Counted from the stretch's first letter, positions 16,364 to 23,135 are shown. The stretch: 26,859 nt of DNA from JACDDK01 sp038198445 (GCA_038198445.1 JBBPZZ010000177.1:1-26859), one strand, 5' to 3'. Made by a program: numbers and translations. Notes: generated by a model from the sequence alone, not told the origin.

Positions 16364-16365
16364 GG

Positions 16366-17043
16366 TTACGTTCCTCTCAGGGCGTAGCCCGCGCCCCTGA
16401 AGGTGTGGATGAGTCTGGGCTCCCCGGAAGCGTCAATCTTCTTTCTGAGGTATCCGATATAGACGTCCACGACGTTGGTGCTCAGGACGTACTCCTGATC
16501 CCACACCCGGGAGAGCAGCAACTCGCGCGTGAGTACCCGGCGCGGGTGGCGGGCCATGAACTCCAGGAGATCAAACTCGCGCGCCGTGAGGTCTATCTCC
16601 CGCTCTCCCCGCCTTACCTCACGGGTCCCGGCATTCACCTCCAGGTCTGCCACGCGGAGTATCTCCTCGCCTCCGGCGCGCCTCAGAAGAGCCCGGATGC
16701 GGACGAGCAACTCTTCGATCTCGAACGGCTTCGTCAGGTAATCATCGGCACCGTGGTCGAAGCTATGGACCTTGTCCAGAATGGCATCGCGGGCGGTAAG
16801 CATGATCACCGGCACTCTGCTGCCAGCGCCCCGTATCCGCCTGAGTACCCCGACGCCGTCCAGCTTCGGCAGCATGATGTCGAGCACCACAAGCTCCGGC
16901 CCGAACTTCTCCGCCTCCACGAGACCCGAGAGCCCATCGTAGGAGCACCGCACGCGGTAGCCGAGGTGTTCGAGCTCGGGCGCCACGAAGCTGGCTATCG
17001 AGCGGTCGTCCTCTATCAGTAGTATGCGCGTTCCGGGTTTCAT
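16366..17043 (-). CDS. OmpR/PhoB-family response regulator
   Basis: The 225-residue protein has a receiver domain (about 5-120) with acidic pocket IEDD, phospho-acceptor Asp55 in LVVLDIMLPKLDG, switch Thr in VIMLTARD and Lys in DYLTKPFE. The winged-helix DNA-binding domain (about 130-225) contains LTAREFDLLEFMARHP, LLSRVWD and VVDVYIGYLRKKID. ATG 17043 has GAGGGG about 8 nt upstream; a start 60 nt earlier would add residues foreign to the family. The winged helix binds tandem repeats, which fits the TTCTCA-N5 boxes seen in front of this operon, the lipoprotein gene and the PepSY gene. Confidence 0.94.
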   Translation of the reverse strand: MKPGTRILLIEDDRSIASFVAPELEHLGYRVRCSYDGLSGLVEAEKFGPELVVLDIMLPKLDGVGVLRRIRGAGSRVPVIMLTARDAILDKVHSFDHGADDYLTKPFEIEELLVRIRALLRRAGGEEILRVADLEVNAGTREVRRGEREIDLTAREFDLLEFMARHPRRVLTRELLLSRVWDQEYVLSTNVVDVYIGYLRKKIDASGEPRLIHTFRGAGYALRGT

Positions 17044-17453
17044 CTCTCTTTGCCCCTCGACAGTATCGCACTTCCTCTTTGCTCTCCCGCCATCCACCTG
17101 CAAACCAAAGTTCGTCTCGCCATCTGGCGAGCGGTGCGGTTGGCGGGCCTCGACGATACGCAGCTCCCGTTCTTGCTTCCTCCGCAGTGTCTATCCATCT
17201 TGCTCTGTTCTCTTGCCTCGGCGTTCTCTTCTCCGGACAACCATGTTCGATGGTGAACATGAGAGGAGCATGAGAGTCAGGCTACACCATTCCGCGAGGC
17301 GTAGCGTCTACAGACAGAGGCCGCGTTCCAGGCAAAGACTCTCATCAGAAGAACACGTGCTGCGCAGAGCGCCACGCCAACCCGCAGGTGTTATGTGGCG
17401 CCACTTCGGGTATGCAGAGTTTCAAGAGGAAGCGCGTCAAGGAGGCAAAAGCT
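17044..17453. other. Long divergent intergenic region between the response regulator and the 47-aa gene
   Basis: About 410 bp without a recognised gene. It holds the repeat pair and dyad at 17242-17276 and a perfect 10-bp palindrome GTGGCGCCAC (17395-17404) close to the small + strand gene. About 200 nt of possible leader precedes the response-regulator gene. Several frames cross it on both strands, but none shows a protein family or a proper ribosome-binding site. Confidence 0.5.
17242..17276 (-). promoter_or_regulatory. Repeat pair plus inverted repeat upstream of the response-regulator/kinase operon
   Basis: TGAGAG occurs at 17260-17265 and 17271-17276 on the + strand, 11 bp apart. In the minus direction the proximal CTCTCA is followed after 11 bp by GAACAT (17248-17243), the same spacing as the GACACT hexamers of the other two sites but a poorer -10. 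The hexamer is half of a perfect dyad CATGTTC-N6-GAACATG (17242-17261). The site lies about 200 bp before the response-regulator ATG, so it implies a long leader, or it may act on the + strand gene. Confidence 0.5.
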
Positions 17454-17597
17454 ATGTGCTACTCTCGCAGTGAATACCGGATGGAGGCGGAGGCCCGCCG
17501 CAGACGCGAGGAAGAGGAGCGTACGCGCCGCGAAGAGCAGGTAAAGAAGGCCGAGAAGGCGAGGATAGAGAAAGACCGGGAGTTGGTAAGAGCTTAA
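17454..17597 (+). CDS. Small highly charged 47-residue protein
   Basis: ATG 17454 is preceded by AAGGAGG at ideal distance (7 nt). The protein begins MCYSRSEYRMEAEA and continues as an uninterrupted Arg/Glu/Lys-rich helix (RRRREEEERTRREEQVKKAE) likely to form a single long alpha-helix or coiled coil. There is no signal peptide or membrane segment. Short proteins beginning MCYS with charged helical tails are known as hypotheticals in actinobacteria; the function is unknown. A terminator-like hairpin follows 29 bp after the stop. Confidence 0.7.
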   Translation: MCYSRSEYRMEAEARRRREEEERTRREEQVKKAEKARIEKDRELVRA

Positions 17598-17625
17598 AGA
17601 GACTCTCTCGACAATTACATTTCGT

Positions 17626-17659
17626 AAGAGGGCCTCGGACGATAGTTCGGGGCCCTCTT
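17626..17659 (+). terminator. Terminator-like hairpin after the 47-aa gene
   Basis: AAGAGGGCC (17626-17634) and GGCCCTCTT (17651-17659) form a perfect 9-bp stem around a 16-nt loop, followed by GTTCG rather than a T-run. It separates the small gene from the aldolase gene and may attenuate rather than fully terminate. Confidence 0.5.
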
Positions 17660-17696
17660 GTTCGCTGGCGTAACGGAGGCACGAAAAGGAGTAATG

Positions 17697-18716
17697 ATGG
17701 ATCTCCTGGAGAAGACCGCGCGGGAGTTGGTGGCTGAAGGTAAGGGTATCCTGGCGGCTGACGAGAGTTTTGGGACCATAGAGAAACGCTTCAAGGCGGT
17801 ACAGATAGTCTCGACTGAGGAGAGTCGCCGCGACTACCGGGAGATGCTCTTCACCACGCCGGGCATCGGAGAGTTTCTATCCGGCGTGATCCTTTTTGAC
17901 GAAACCATCCGTCAGACGACCTCGGACGGTACGATGCTCTCCAGAATCCTGGAGGACCAGGGCATCATCCCGGGCATCAAGGTAGACAAGAGCACCGTCG
18001 ATATGCCCCTAGCCCCGGGTGAGAAGTTCACCCAGGGCCTAGACGGGCTGCGCGACAGCCTGGAGGAGTATGTGGAGATCGGCGCCCGATTCGCCAAGTG
18101 GCGGGCGGTCATTACGATCGGTGACGGTATCCCGACCCGCCGCTGCATCGAGGCCAACAGCCGCTCGCTCGCCCTCTACGCGGCGTTCTGCCAGGAAGCG
18201 GGTCTCGTACCTATCGTTGAGCCGGAGGTCCTCATCGACGGCGACCACGACATCGAGCAGTGCTACGAAGCAACAGAGACAACCCTGCGCAGCACCTTCG
18301 CGGCCCTCTATGAGCACGGCGTGGAGCTTACGGGGATGCTTCTCAAGCCGAACATGGTCATCTCCGGTAAGGAAGCGGCGCAACAGTCCGGAGTAGAAGA
18401 AGTCGCCCGGATGACGGTCGAGTGCCTGCGCCGAAGCGTGCCGGCGGCCGTGCCCGGCATCGTCTTCCTCTCCGGCGGCCAGAGCGCCGAGCAGGCGACC
18501 GCCCATCTGAACGCGATGAACCAGATGCAGGCGAACCTGCCGTGGGAACTCTCCTTCTCCTACGCGCGGGCCCTACAGGAACGGTCGATGGAGACCTGGG
18601 GCGGCGAGCCCTCAAACGTCGAGGTAGCACAGAAAGCGTTCTATCACCGCCTCAAGATGAACGGCGCTGCTAGATCCGGCAGCTACTCCGAAGAGATGGA
18701 ACGGGAAGCGGCTTAA
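17697..18716 (+). CDS. Class I fructose-bisphosphate aldolase
   Basis: The 339-residue Schiff-base aldolase splits fructose 1,6-bisphosphate to dihydroxyacetone phosphate and glyceraldehyde 3-phosphate in glycolysis/gluconeogenesis. Family motifs: KGILAADES (16-24), SGVILFDETIRQ (62-73), PGIKVDKS (92-99), active-site VPIVEPEVL (Glu175/Glu177), Schiff-base Lys217 in GMLLKPNMV, and phosphate-binding FLSGGQS (about 254-260). It aligns with the eukaryote-like class I enzyme in motif and length. Two adjacent ATGs lie at 17694 and 17697; AAGGAG sits 5 nt from the second, which is preferred. Confidence 0.96.
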   Translation: MDLLEKTARELVAEGKGILAADESFGTIEKRFKAVQIVSTEESRRDYREMLFTTPGIGEFLSGVILFDETIRQTTSDGTMLSRILEDQGIIPGIKVDKSTVDMPLAPGEKFTQGLDGLRDSLEEYVEIGARFAKWRAVITIGDGIPTRRCIEANSRSLALYAAFCQEAGLVPIVEPEVLIDGDHDIEQCYEATETTLRSTFAALYEHGVELTGMLLKPNMVISGKEAAQQSGVEEVARMTVECLRRSVPAAVPGIVFLSGGQSAEQATAHLNAMNQMQANLPWELSFSYARALQERSMETWGGEPSNVEVAQKAFYHRLKMNGAARSGSYSEEMEREAA

Positions 18717-18929
18717 CATCTCTTCTACCGCGTGTTTGGCTTGCGGGAGAGCCGGTCAGGCGAGAGAGTAAGAGCCGTAGATCTACCGGAAAGAAGGCGC
18801 TCCTATCGTCGGAAGGTCCGCACGCGCCTGAGAGAACTTGGTTTCTCGTGGACTCCAGGCGGGCGTGATAATGCTCGGGTCAGGCACCATCGCCGAAGAC
18901 CTTGTCCGGCACTGCACACAGAATGGCTG

Positions 18930-19748
18930 CTAGACGCGGTCGGCGCGTACGATGAGCCGCTGCGAGTAGCCGGGTCCGGTGCAGGTTTGGAGGGTGAGCA
19001 TGTCTCGACCCCGGATCTGTCCCATCACCCAGGACTCGTCGGGGGTGGCGATGAACGTATCGCTCACCCTGTATGCGTAGCGCGTGCCGCTCTTGTCTTT
19101 GAGCACGATCTCATCACCCGATCCGAGCTTATCGAGGTTGTAGAAGATCAGGTAGCTGCCGGTCCCACCGTAGCCGAGGCGGTGTCCTTCGAGGTAGACG
19201 TTCCTCTGCGCGCCGCCGCTCCAGGGCATGGAAGTCTCCGGGACGTGGCGAACACCGGAATCTAGCGCCCAGGCCTCGCGGGAGTCGAAGACCGGCACAT
19301 CGTGGAGACCGATTGCCTTTATGGTCAGGCCCATTACCGCTCCCGCCGCCAGCCCGTAATGGCGCGGCCTGTTGGCCTCTCGGACCTGACTCCTATCCGG
19401 CACCGACCAACCCTGCGGTGTGGTTTCCTGCGGCTCGGGCTTCGGCGCAGGTTTCGGTTCTGGCTTCGGCGCGGGTTCCGGCTGAGGCTCGGACTCCGCC
19501 GCCACCTCCGGTTTCGGTTCAGGAGCAGGCGCCGGGGACGCCGTCTCGGCCTTCACCTCGGGAGCCTTCGTCTCCTCGGACAGCACTCGTTGGGGCTCGC
19601 CGTACTTGAGCGTGGGCTCCGGTGTCTTCTCCGTCGCCTTTGTCGCGGCGACCACGGGCTCCTCGGGTTGAAGGAAGACGAAGCCGAAGACGCCAGCGGC
19701 CATCAGCAAGGCCACCGACATCAGAGCGATGCCCGCCTTGAGGAGCAC
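18930..19748 (-). CDS. Class E-type sortase with long Pro/Glu/Lys-rich stalk
   Basis: The 272-residue membrane transpeptidase has an N-terminal uncleaved signal-anchor (about 5-26), an unusually long Pro/Ala/Glu/Lys-rich stalk (about 28-112, with PKPEP/APKPEP-type repeats) and a C-terminal sortase domain. Catalytic residues are visible: His189 in LEGHR, Cys256 in TLQTCT and Arg264 in SQRLIV. The TLxTC context and actinobacterial setting point to class E, which usually accepts LAxTG-type signals. The start is GTG 19748 with AGGAGG 6 nt upstream, 9 nt after the stop of the preceding surface-protein gene, so enzyme and probable substrate are co-transcribed. Confidence 0.93.
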   Translation of the reverse strand: MLLKAGIALMSVALLMAAGVFGFVFLQPEEPVVAATKATEKTPEPTLKYGEPQRVLSEETKAPEVKAETASPAPAPEPKPEVAAESEPQPEPAPKPEPKPAPKPEPQETTPQGWSVPDRSQVREANRPRHYGLAAGAVMGLTIKAIGLHDVPVFDSREAWALDSGVRHVPETSMPWSGGAQRNVYLEGHRLGYGGTGSYLIFYNLDKLGSGDEIVLKDKSGTRYAYRVSDTFIATPDESWVMGQIRGRDMLTLQTCTGPGYSQRLIVRADRV

Positions 19749-19757
19749 CGGCTCCTC

Positions 19758-20372
19758 CTACCGCCGGAGGGTGGCGCGCACGAGCAACCCGCCGCCCGCA
19801 AGGATTAGTCCGGCTACCAGTAGCCCAGGCGACGGCCCGCTCGTGTCGGAGAGAGTCCCGCCGGGGACCGTGTCGGTGATGACGTTCGCACTACCTTCAC
19901 ACTTTTGCGACACCTCGATGGAATACTGTGCCGCCGGAGCACCGCTACCCTGACCCAGTTTGATGAGCTGCTCACAGGTCAGCCTGACCCCGCCACCGCT
20001 TGCGCCGCCGCTAGTGTCCGTAGCATTTTTTGTGCCGACATCTTTAGCTTTGCACGTTATTCCCTCTACACTCTTTACCTTTGGATCGGTCAAGTTTGCG
20101 ATACGTTTGACCTGATCACCTTTTGAGACGATTTGGTTCGACCCGAAGCTTATATCTCCACCTTGCACCGTGACAGGATTCTCGCCGTCACCCGTACCTT
20201 CGATGATTATGCGTGGAGTTGAATTCGTATCTGCAGCGCAACCCGAGACCTCGATGGTCGCCTGAGTTTTTCCTTTGTTAACTTTCTTGCCCACAAGCGA
20301 CTCCGCAGCCTGGGCCTGCGCCGCGAGCAGCACGAAACACAGCAAAGCCGCCACAAGTGCCGCGCACAACAT
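19758..20372 (-). CDS. Cell-surface protein, probable sortase substrate
   Basis: The 204-residue protein has an N-terminal signal sequence (hydrophobic core 3-20, cleavage near AQA at 20-22), a Thr/Ser/Asp/Lys-rich domain with four cysteines (45, 107, 133, 158) and a Gly/Ser linker (120-129). At the C-terminus LSDTSG (174-179) precedes a hydrophobic helix (184-197) and a basic tail RATLRR, the layout of a cell-wall sorting signal. The motif is not canonical LPxTG or LAxTG. The base composition around 20000-20290 is visibly more AT-rich than its neighbours. No enzymatic family was recognised. The annotated ATG gives an n-region without any Lys/Arg, and a better ribosome-binding site at 20434-20424 drives an ATG (20421) one frame off; see findings. 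Confidence 0.8.
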   Translation of the reverse strand: MLCAALVAALLCFVLLAAQAQAAESLVGKKVNKGKTQATIEVSGCAADTNSTPRIIIEGTGDGENPVTVQGGDISFGSNQIVSKGDQVKRIANLTDPKVKSVEGITCKAKDVGTKNATDTSGGASGGGVRLTCEQLIKLGQGSGAPAAQYSIEVSQKCEGSANVITDTVPGGTLSDTSGPSPGLLVAGLILAGGGLLVRATLRR

Positions 20373-20700
20373 GCGTGCTCCGGGCCGACTCCAGAACCGC
20401 CCTATCCCGGATAAACCCCATCACTCCCCGCTCCTTTCCCGCCCTGGAAGCCGCCGGTACTCTCGCTCCCCCGTCCTTCACAATTGGCATTCGGCCCACC
20501 ACATCTCTTCCATATTCAAGAATGCCGAAGTACCCCGAGACCCTGGCCTCCCGGATACGCCTGCATCATATACTGATTGAATCTTTTGTTCTACGGGAGT
20601 TTTCGTTCGCCTAGTTCAATTGACATAGATCCAACGTCGTCCGGGAAAGAACAGCGGCAGACTGGCGTCCGGTAGGGGGGTGCGAGTGCTGGTAGTGAGG
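20373..20700. other. Intergenic region between the surface-protein gene and the STAS gene
   Basis: About 330 bp, upstream of the surface-protein/sortase operon and downstream of the STAS gene (both minus strand). It holds a strong Shine-Dalgarno-like AAAGGAGCGGGGAG ahead of ATG 20421 and an AT-richer stretch (about 20500-20640) with the -10-like TATGAT near 20573-20568. Some promoter for the operon is expected here, but no clear -35 was found. No other gene was recognised. Confidence 0.45.
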
Positions 20701-21051
20701 CTAAACGACTCTGAACATTGTGGAGGGCTCGCGTTCGCCGGTTTCGGGGGCGAGGAGGAACCAGTCTCCAAGTCCGCAGGCCTGGATGGTGGACTGTACC
20801 TGCCACGACGGATTGCGTAGGCGCAGACGGTGGGCGTAGAGTTGAGAGCGTATGACGAGTTCCCTGGCGCAGCCGAGGTCCAGGAAGGTGACGCCGGAGA
20901 GGTCCACGATGGTCTGTTCGCGGGCGCTCGCGACGCTGTTCAAAGTTTCGCGCAAAGTATCCAGGGAGGAGAGGTCCAGGTCGCCTCGAAGTTCCATCGT
21001 CGTGCCTCTAATGCCAGCCTCGCGTACTTCGATGCCGTACAAAATCCACAC
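20701..21051 (-). CDS. STAS-domain protein (anti-sigma factor antagonist-like)
   Basis: The 116-residue protein has the STAS fold signature. GTTMELRGDLDLSSLDTLRE (about 16-35) is followed by QTIVDLSGVTFLDLGCARELV (about 45-65) and a C-terminal strand-helix-strand. In partner-switching antagonists the loop after 'FLD' carries the phosphorylatable Ser (FLDSSG...). Here it reads FLDLGCARE, so the usual Ser is absent and classical kinase control is doubtful. The start is GTG 21051, or TTG 21042 with AAAGG 8 nt upstream. It is divergent from the ECF sigma operon across 230 bp, which may indicate a functional link. Confidence 0.85.
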   Translation of the reverse strand: MWILYGIEVREAGIRGTTMELRGDLDLSSLDTLRETLNSVASAREQTIVDLSGVTFLDLGCARELVIRSQLYAHRLRLRNPSWQVQSTIQACGLGDWFLLAPETGEREPSTMFRVV

Positions 21052-21098
21052 CTTTCCCGGTTAACGTGGTCGCTCGCGTTAAGGTACTTATTCTATGT

Positions 21099-21129
21099 TT
21101 GACAGGCGCGGTAGCCGTTTGGTTACACT
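21099..21129 (+). promoter_or_regulatory. Candidate promoter of the ECF sigma-factor operon
   Basis: A perfect TTGACA (21099-21104) is followed by TACACT (21124-21129) after 19 bp. TTACAC, one base earlier, gives an 18-bp spacer. The predicted leader to TTG 21281 is about 145 nt. An extended -10-like TGcTATTGT lies further down near 21196-21204. No GGAAC-N16-GTC type ECF promoter was seen. Confidence 0.4.
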
Positions 21130-21280
21130 TGCGGCGACGAAGCTCGGGAGGTTCGCCGGATGGGCGTGTTATATGGCTCGCCACGGGGTATGAGCTTCTG
21201 CTATTGTGGTATGTGGTGATGTACAGGAGCCAAGGTTCAAAGCCCTCAATACCCGCGCCTCTGTCCAGGAGGCGTTCCTC

Positions 21281-21868
21281 TTGAACCGTATCGAGGAGCG
21301 GGATCTCACGAGGCGAGCCGCCGGGGGCAGCGTCGAGGCTTTCAGGCAACTGGTCCATGCTCATTCCGGTCTCGTGTACCGGCTGGCACTCAGAATACTC
21401 GGCGAGGAGGACGCCCAGGACGCCAGCCAGGAAGTCTGGGTCCGCGTCTGGAGGAACATAGACGGTTTCAAGGGCGATAGCGCCTTCAGCACCTGGCTGT
21501 ACAAGATCACCCTGAACACCTGCCTCAACGCCCGTGAGAAGGTGACGCGCAGGGAGATGCGCGAACAACTGGACAACATTCCGTTCCTTCCGGAGCCTCC
21601 CGGCGGAGAGGCGGATCCAGAGGCCGAGGCCCTGAGCAAGGAGCGCCGCGAGGAGATGCAGGCGGCCCTCGGACACGTCAGGAAGGATCACCGGGCGGCG
21701 CTGGTGCTGCGCCACATGGAGGGCCTCAGCTACGCGGAGATAGCGGAGGTTCTCGACGTGCCGGACGGCACGGCGAAAGGTTGGGTCTCGCGGGGCCGGG
21801 CGGCCATGATCGTCGCCCTCGCCGGAGAAGATCACGGCAGGCGGGACGTGGAAGGGAACGTCGGATGA
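21281..21868 (+). CDS. ECF-type RNA polymerase sigma factor
   Basis: The 195-residue sigma factor has region 2 (about 18-80: FRQLVHAHSGLVYRLALRIL, EDAQDASQEVWVRVWRNI, FSTWLYKITLNTCLN) and region 4 (about 130-180: DHRAALVLRHMEGLSYAEIA, DVPDGTAKGWVSRGR). No region 3 or C-terminal extension is present, so it is an ECF sigma factor. TTG 21281 is chosen because CCAGGAGG lies 9 nt upstream; the frame is open further up to an ATG at 21206 without a ribosome-binding site. The stop overlaps the next gene as ATGA. Confidence 0.93.
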   Translation: MNRIEERDLTRRAAGGSVEAFRQLVHAHSGLVYRLALRILGEEDAQDASQEVWVRVWRNIDGFKGDSAFSTWLYKITLNTCLNAREKVTRREMREQLDNIPFLPEPPGGEADPEAEALSKERREEMQAALGHVRKDHRAALVLRHMEGLSYAEIAEVLDVPDGTAKGWVSRGRAAMIVALAGEDHGRRDVEGNVG

Positions 21869-22227
21869 GCGCGGTGCACGGACAGGAGCGCTGGGAAGTG
21901 CTGGAGATCATCGGCGCCTATGCCGCCGGCGAGCTGGAAGGCGAGGAGGCCCGCGAGGCCGAGCAGCTTATCTTCGAGAGGCCGGACTACCGGCGGCTGG
22001 CCGAGTCTTACGCCCGGATGCTCGTAATGCTCTCCACCCTGGGCAGCGAGCCTGTGGAAGCTCCCGAGGCCGCCATCGACCACGCAATCCGGCGCGCCTA
22101 CGTCTCGGCGTTCATGCGGCAGGCGGAGACCTTGATCGGAGAACTGGGCCGCACTTACGCCCACGCTTTCGTCTATTATTTGGGTCTGCGCCCGAACACG
22201 CGCGAGAGTTATGGAGGAGGGATCTAA
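21865..22227 (+). CDS. Putative soluble anti-sigma factor
   Basis: The 120-residue protein has an N-terminal helix pair resembling the anti-sigma domain (IIGAYAAGELEGEEAREAEQ then a helix with RRLAESYARMLVML). It lacks the His-x3-Cys-x2-Cys zinc motif and has no membrane span. Its C-terminal half (AIDHAIRRAYVSAFMRQAE) is helical and matches nothing I know. ATGA overlap with the sigma gene argues for stoichiometric co-translation. Role as anti-sigma is from position and the N-terminal pattern. Confidence 0.7.
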   Translation: MSAVHGQERWEVLEIIGAYAAGELEGEEAREAEQLIFERPDYRRLAESYARMLVMLSTLGSEPVEAPEAAIDHAIRRAYVSAFMRQAETLIGELGRTYAHAFVYYLGLRPNTRESYGGGI

Positions 22228-22242
22228 TGCCGGAGACCGAGA

Positions 22243-23040
22243 ATGAATGACCTGATTCGCATACTGACGGAGTTCGCGCCCCGGCTGGTGGGCGCGGTGG
22301 CCGTGCTGCTGGTGGCGCTGCTCATCGCCCGTTTCCTTCAACGCCTGACGGCCGAGTTCCTGGAGAGGGTCGGCCTGGACGATCTCTTCGAGCGAACCGG
22401 CGCCTCCAACTCTCTCGGCCAACTCGGTTACGATGGAGGCCCCGCGAAGCTGCTCGGGCTGGTTCTCTTCTGGGGCATCATACTCACCGGCGTCGCCGGG
22501 GCTCTAAGCGTCCTCGGGCTCTCCTCGCTTGAGAGCACGATGGACCAGATCATCAACCTCTCCGGCCGGGCACTCGTGGCGCTCGTCATCCTCCTGGCCG
22601 GTGTAATGTGCGCGGGATGGCTCGCCGAGACGGTCGCCAGCTCCGCCGAGCGCGCCGGTCTGCGCGGCACGAACGTATTCCGCCGGGTCGTGTTTATCAC
22701 CGTCATCACCATAGCCTCCCTGCTGGCCGCCGGGCAACTGGGCCTGGAGACTTCCATCCTCATGATGCTCGCCATAGTGCTCCTCGGCACCGTTGGACTC
22801 GTCGCAGCCCTCGCCCTTGGACAAGGTTTGACCCTGCTCTCCAGTAACATCGCCGCCGGGCGCTACGTACAGGACGGCACCGAGGTCGGTGACCTCATCT
22901 CCGTGGACGGCGTCGAGGGGACCGTCGAGGAGCTTGGGTACGCCTCCATCACCCTCCGCTCCGAGGAGGGGGATCTCTACCGCATACCAAACCGCACCCT
23001 GCTGGAGAACGTCGTACGCAAGCAGGAGCGAACGCCGTAG
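22243..23040 (+). CDS. MscS-like mechanosensitive ion channel family protein with TM-helix repeats
   Basis: The 265-residue membrane protein has about five TM segments (roughly 12-32, 70-95, 106-130, 148-166, 170-193). The last is Gly/Ala-rich like the MscS pore helix (GTVGLVAALALGQGLTLLSS). A soluble beta domain follows (YVQDGTEVGDLISVDGVEGTVEELGYASITLRSEEG) ending in IPNRTLLENVV, as in MscS-type channels. The N-terminal part resembles CmpX-type TM-helix repeats. ATG 22243 has GGAGACCGAG upstream. It follows the anti-sigma gene by 15 bp and is the likely effector of the operon: release of osmolytes under hypo-osmotic or envelope stress. Confidence 0.88.
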   Translation: MNDLIRILTEFAPRLVGAVAVLLVALLIARFLQRLTAEFLERVGLDDLFERTGASNSLGQLGYDGGPAKLLGLVLFWGIILTGVAGALSVLGLSSLESTMDQIINLSGRALVALVILLAGVMCAGWLAETVASSAERAGLRGTNVFRRVVFITVITIASLLAAGQLGLETSILMMLAIVLLGTVGLVAALALGQGLTLLSSNIAAGRYVQDGTEVGDLISVDGVEGTVEELGYASITLRSEEGDLYRIPNRTLLENVVRKQERTP

Positions 23041-23107
23041 CAATAACGGCGCGGGAACGCTCCGTAGGAAAGATTACGCCCCTCACGGCATCCGCATGTT
23101 ACTAATC

Positions 23108-23135
23108 TAGACAAACAGAAGCCCGCCTTTAAGAT
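23108..23135 (+). promoter_or_regulatory. Candidate promoter of the Pat-like gene
   Basis: TAGACA (23108-23113, 5/6 to TTGACA) and TAAGAT (23130-23135, 4/6 to TATAAT) are separated by 16 bp in the 151-bp gap after the MscS-like gene. The predicted start is near 23142, about 50 nt before the ATG. Confidence 0.45.

Noticed and set aside
17242..17261. LexA/SOS box
   Set aside because: The dyad is GTTC-N6-GAAC, the reverse of the GAAC-N4-GTTC actinobacterial/Bacillus SOS box.
19400..19560. Repetitive DNA in the sortase gene
   Set aside because: It encodes the Pro/Glu/Lys stalk in frame; the repeats are imperfect at DNA level and explained by protein composition.
21230..21250. GGTTCAAA resembling a tRNA T-arm
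   Set aside because: No matching stem partner, acceptor or anticodon arm could be built around it.
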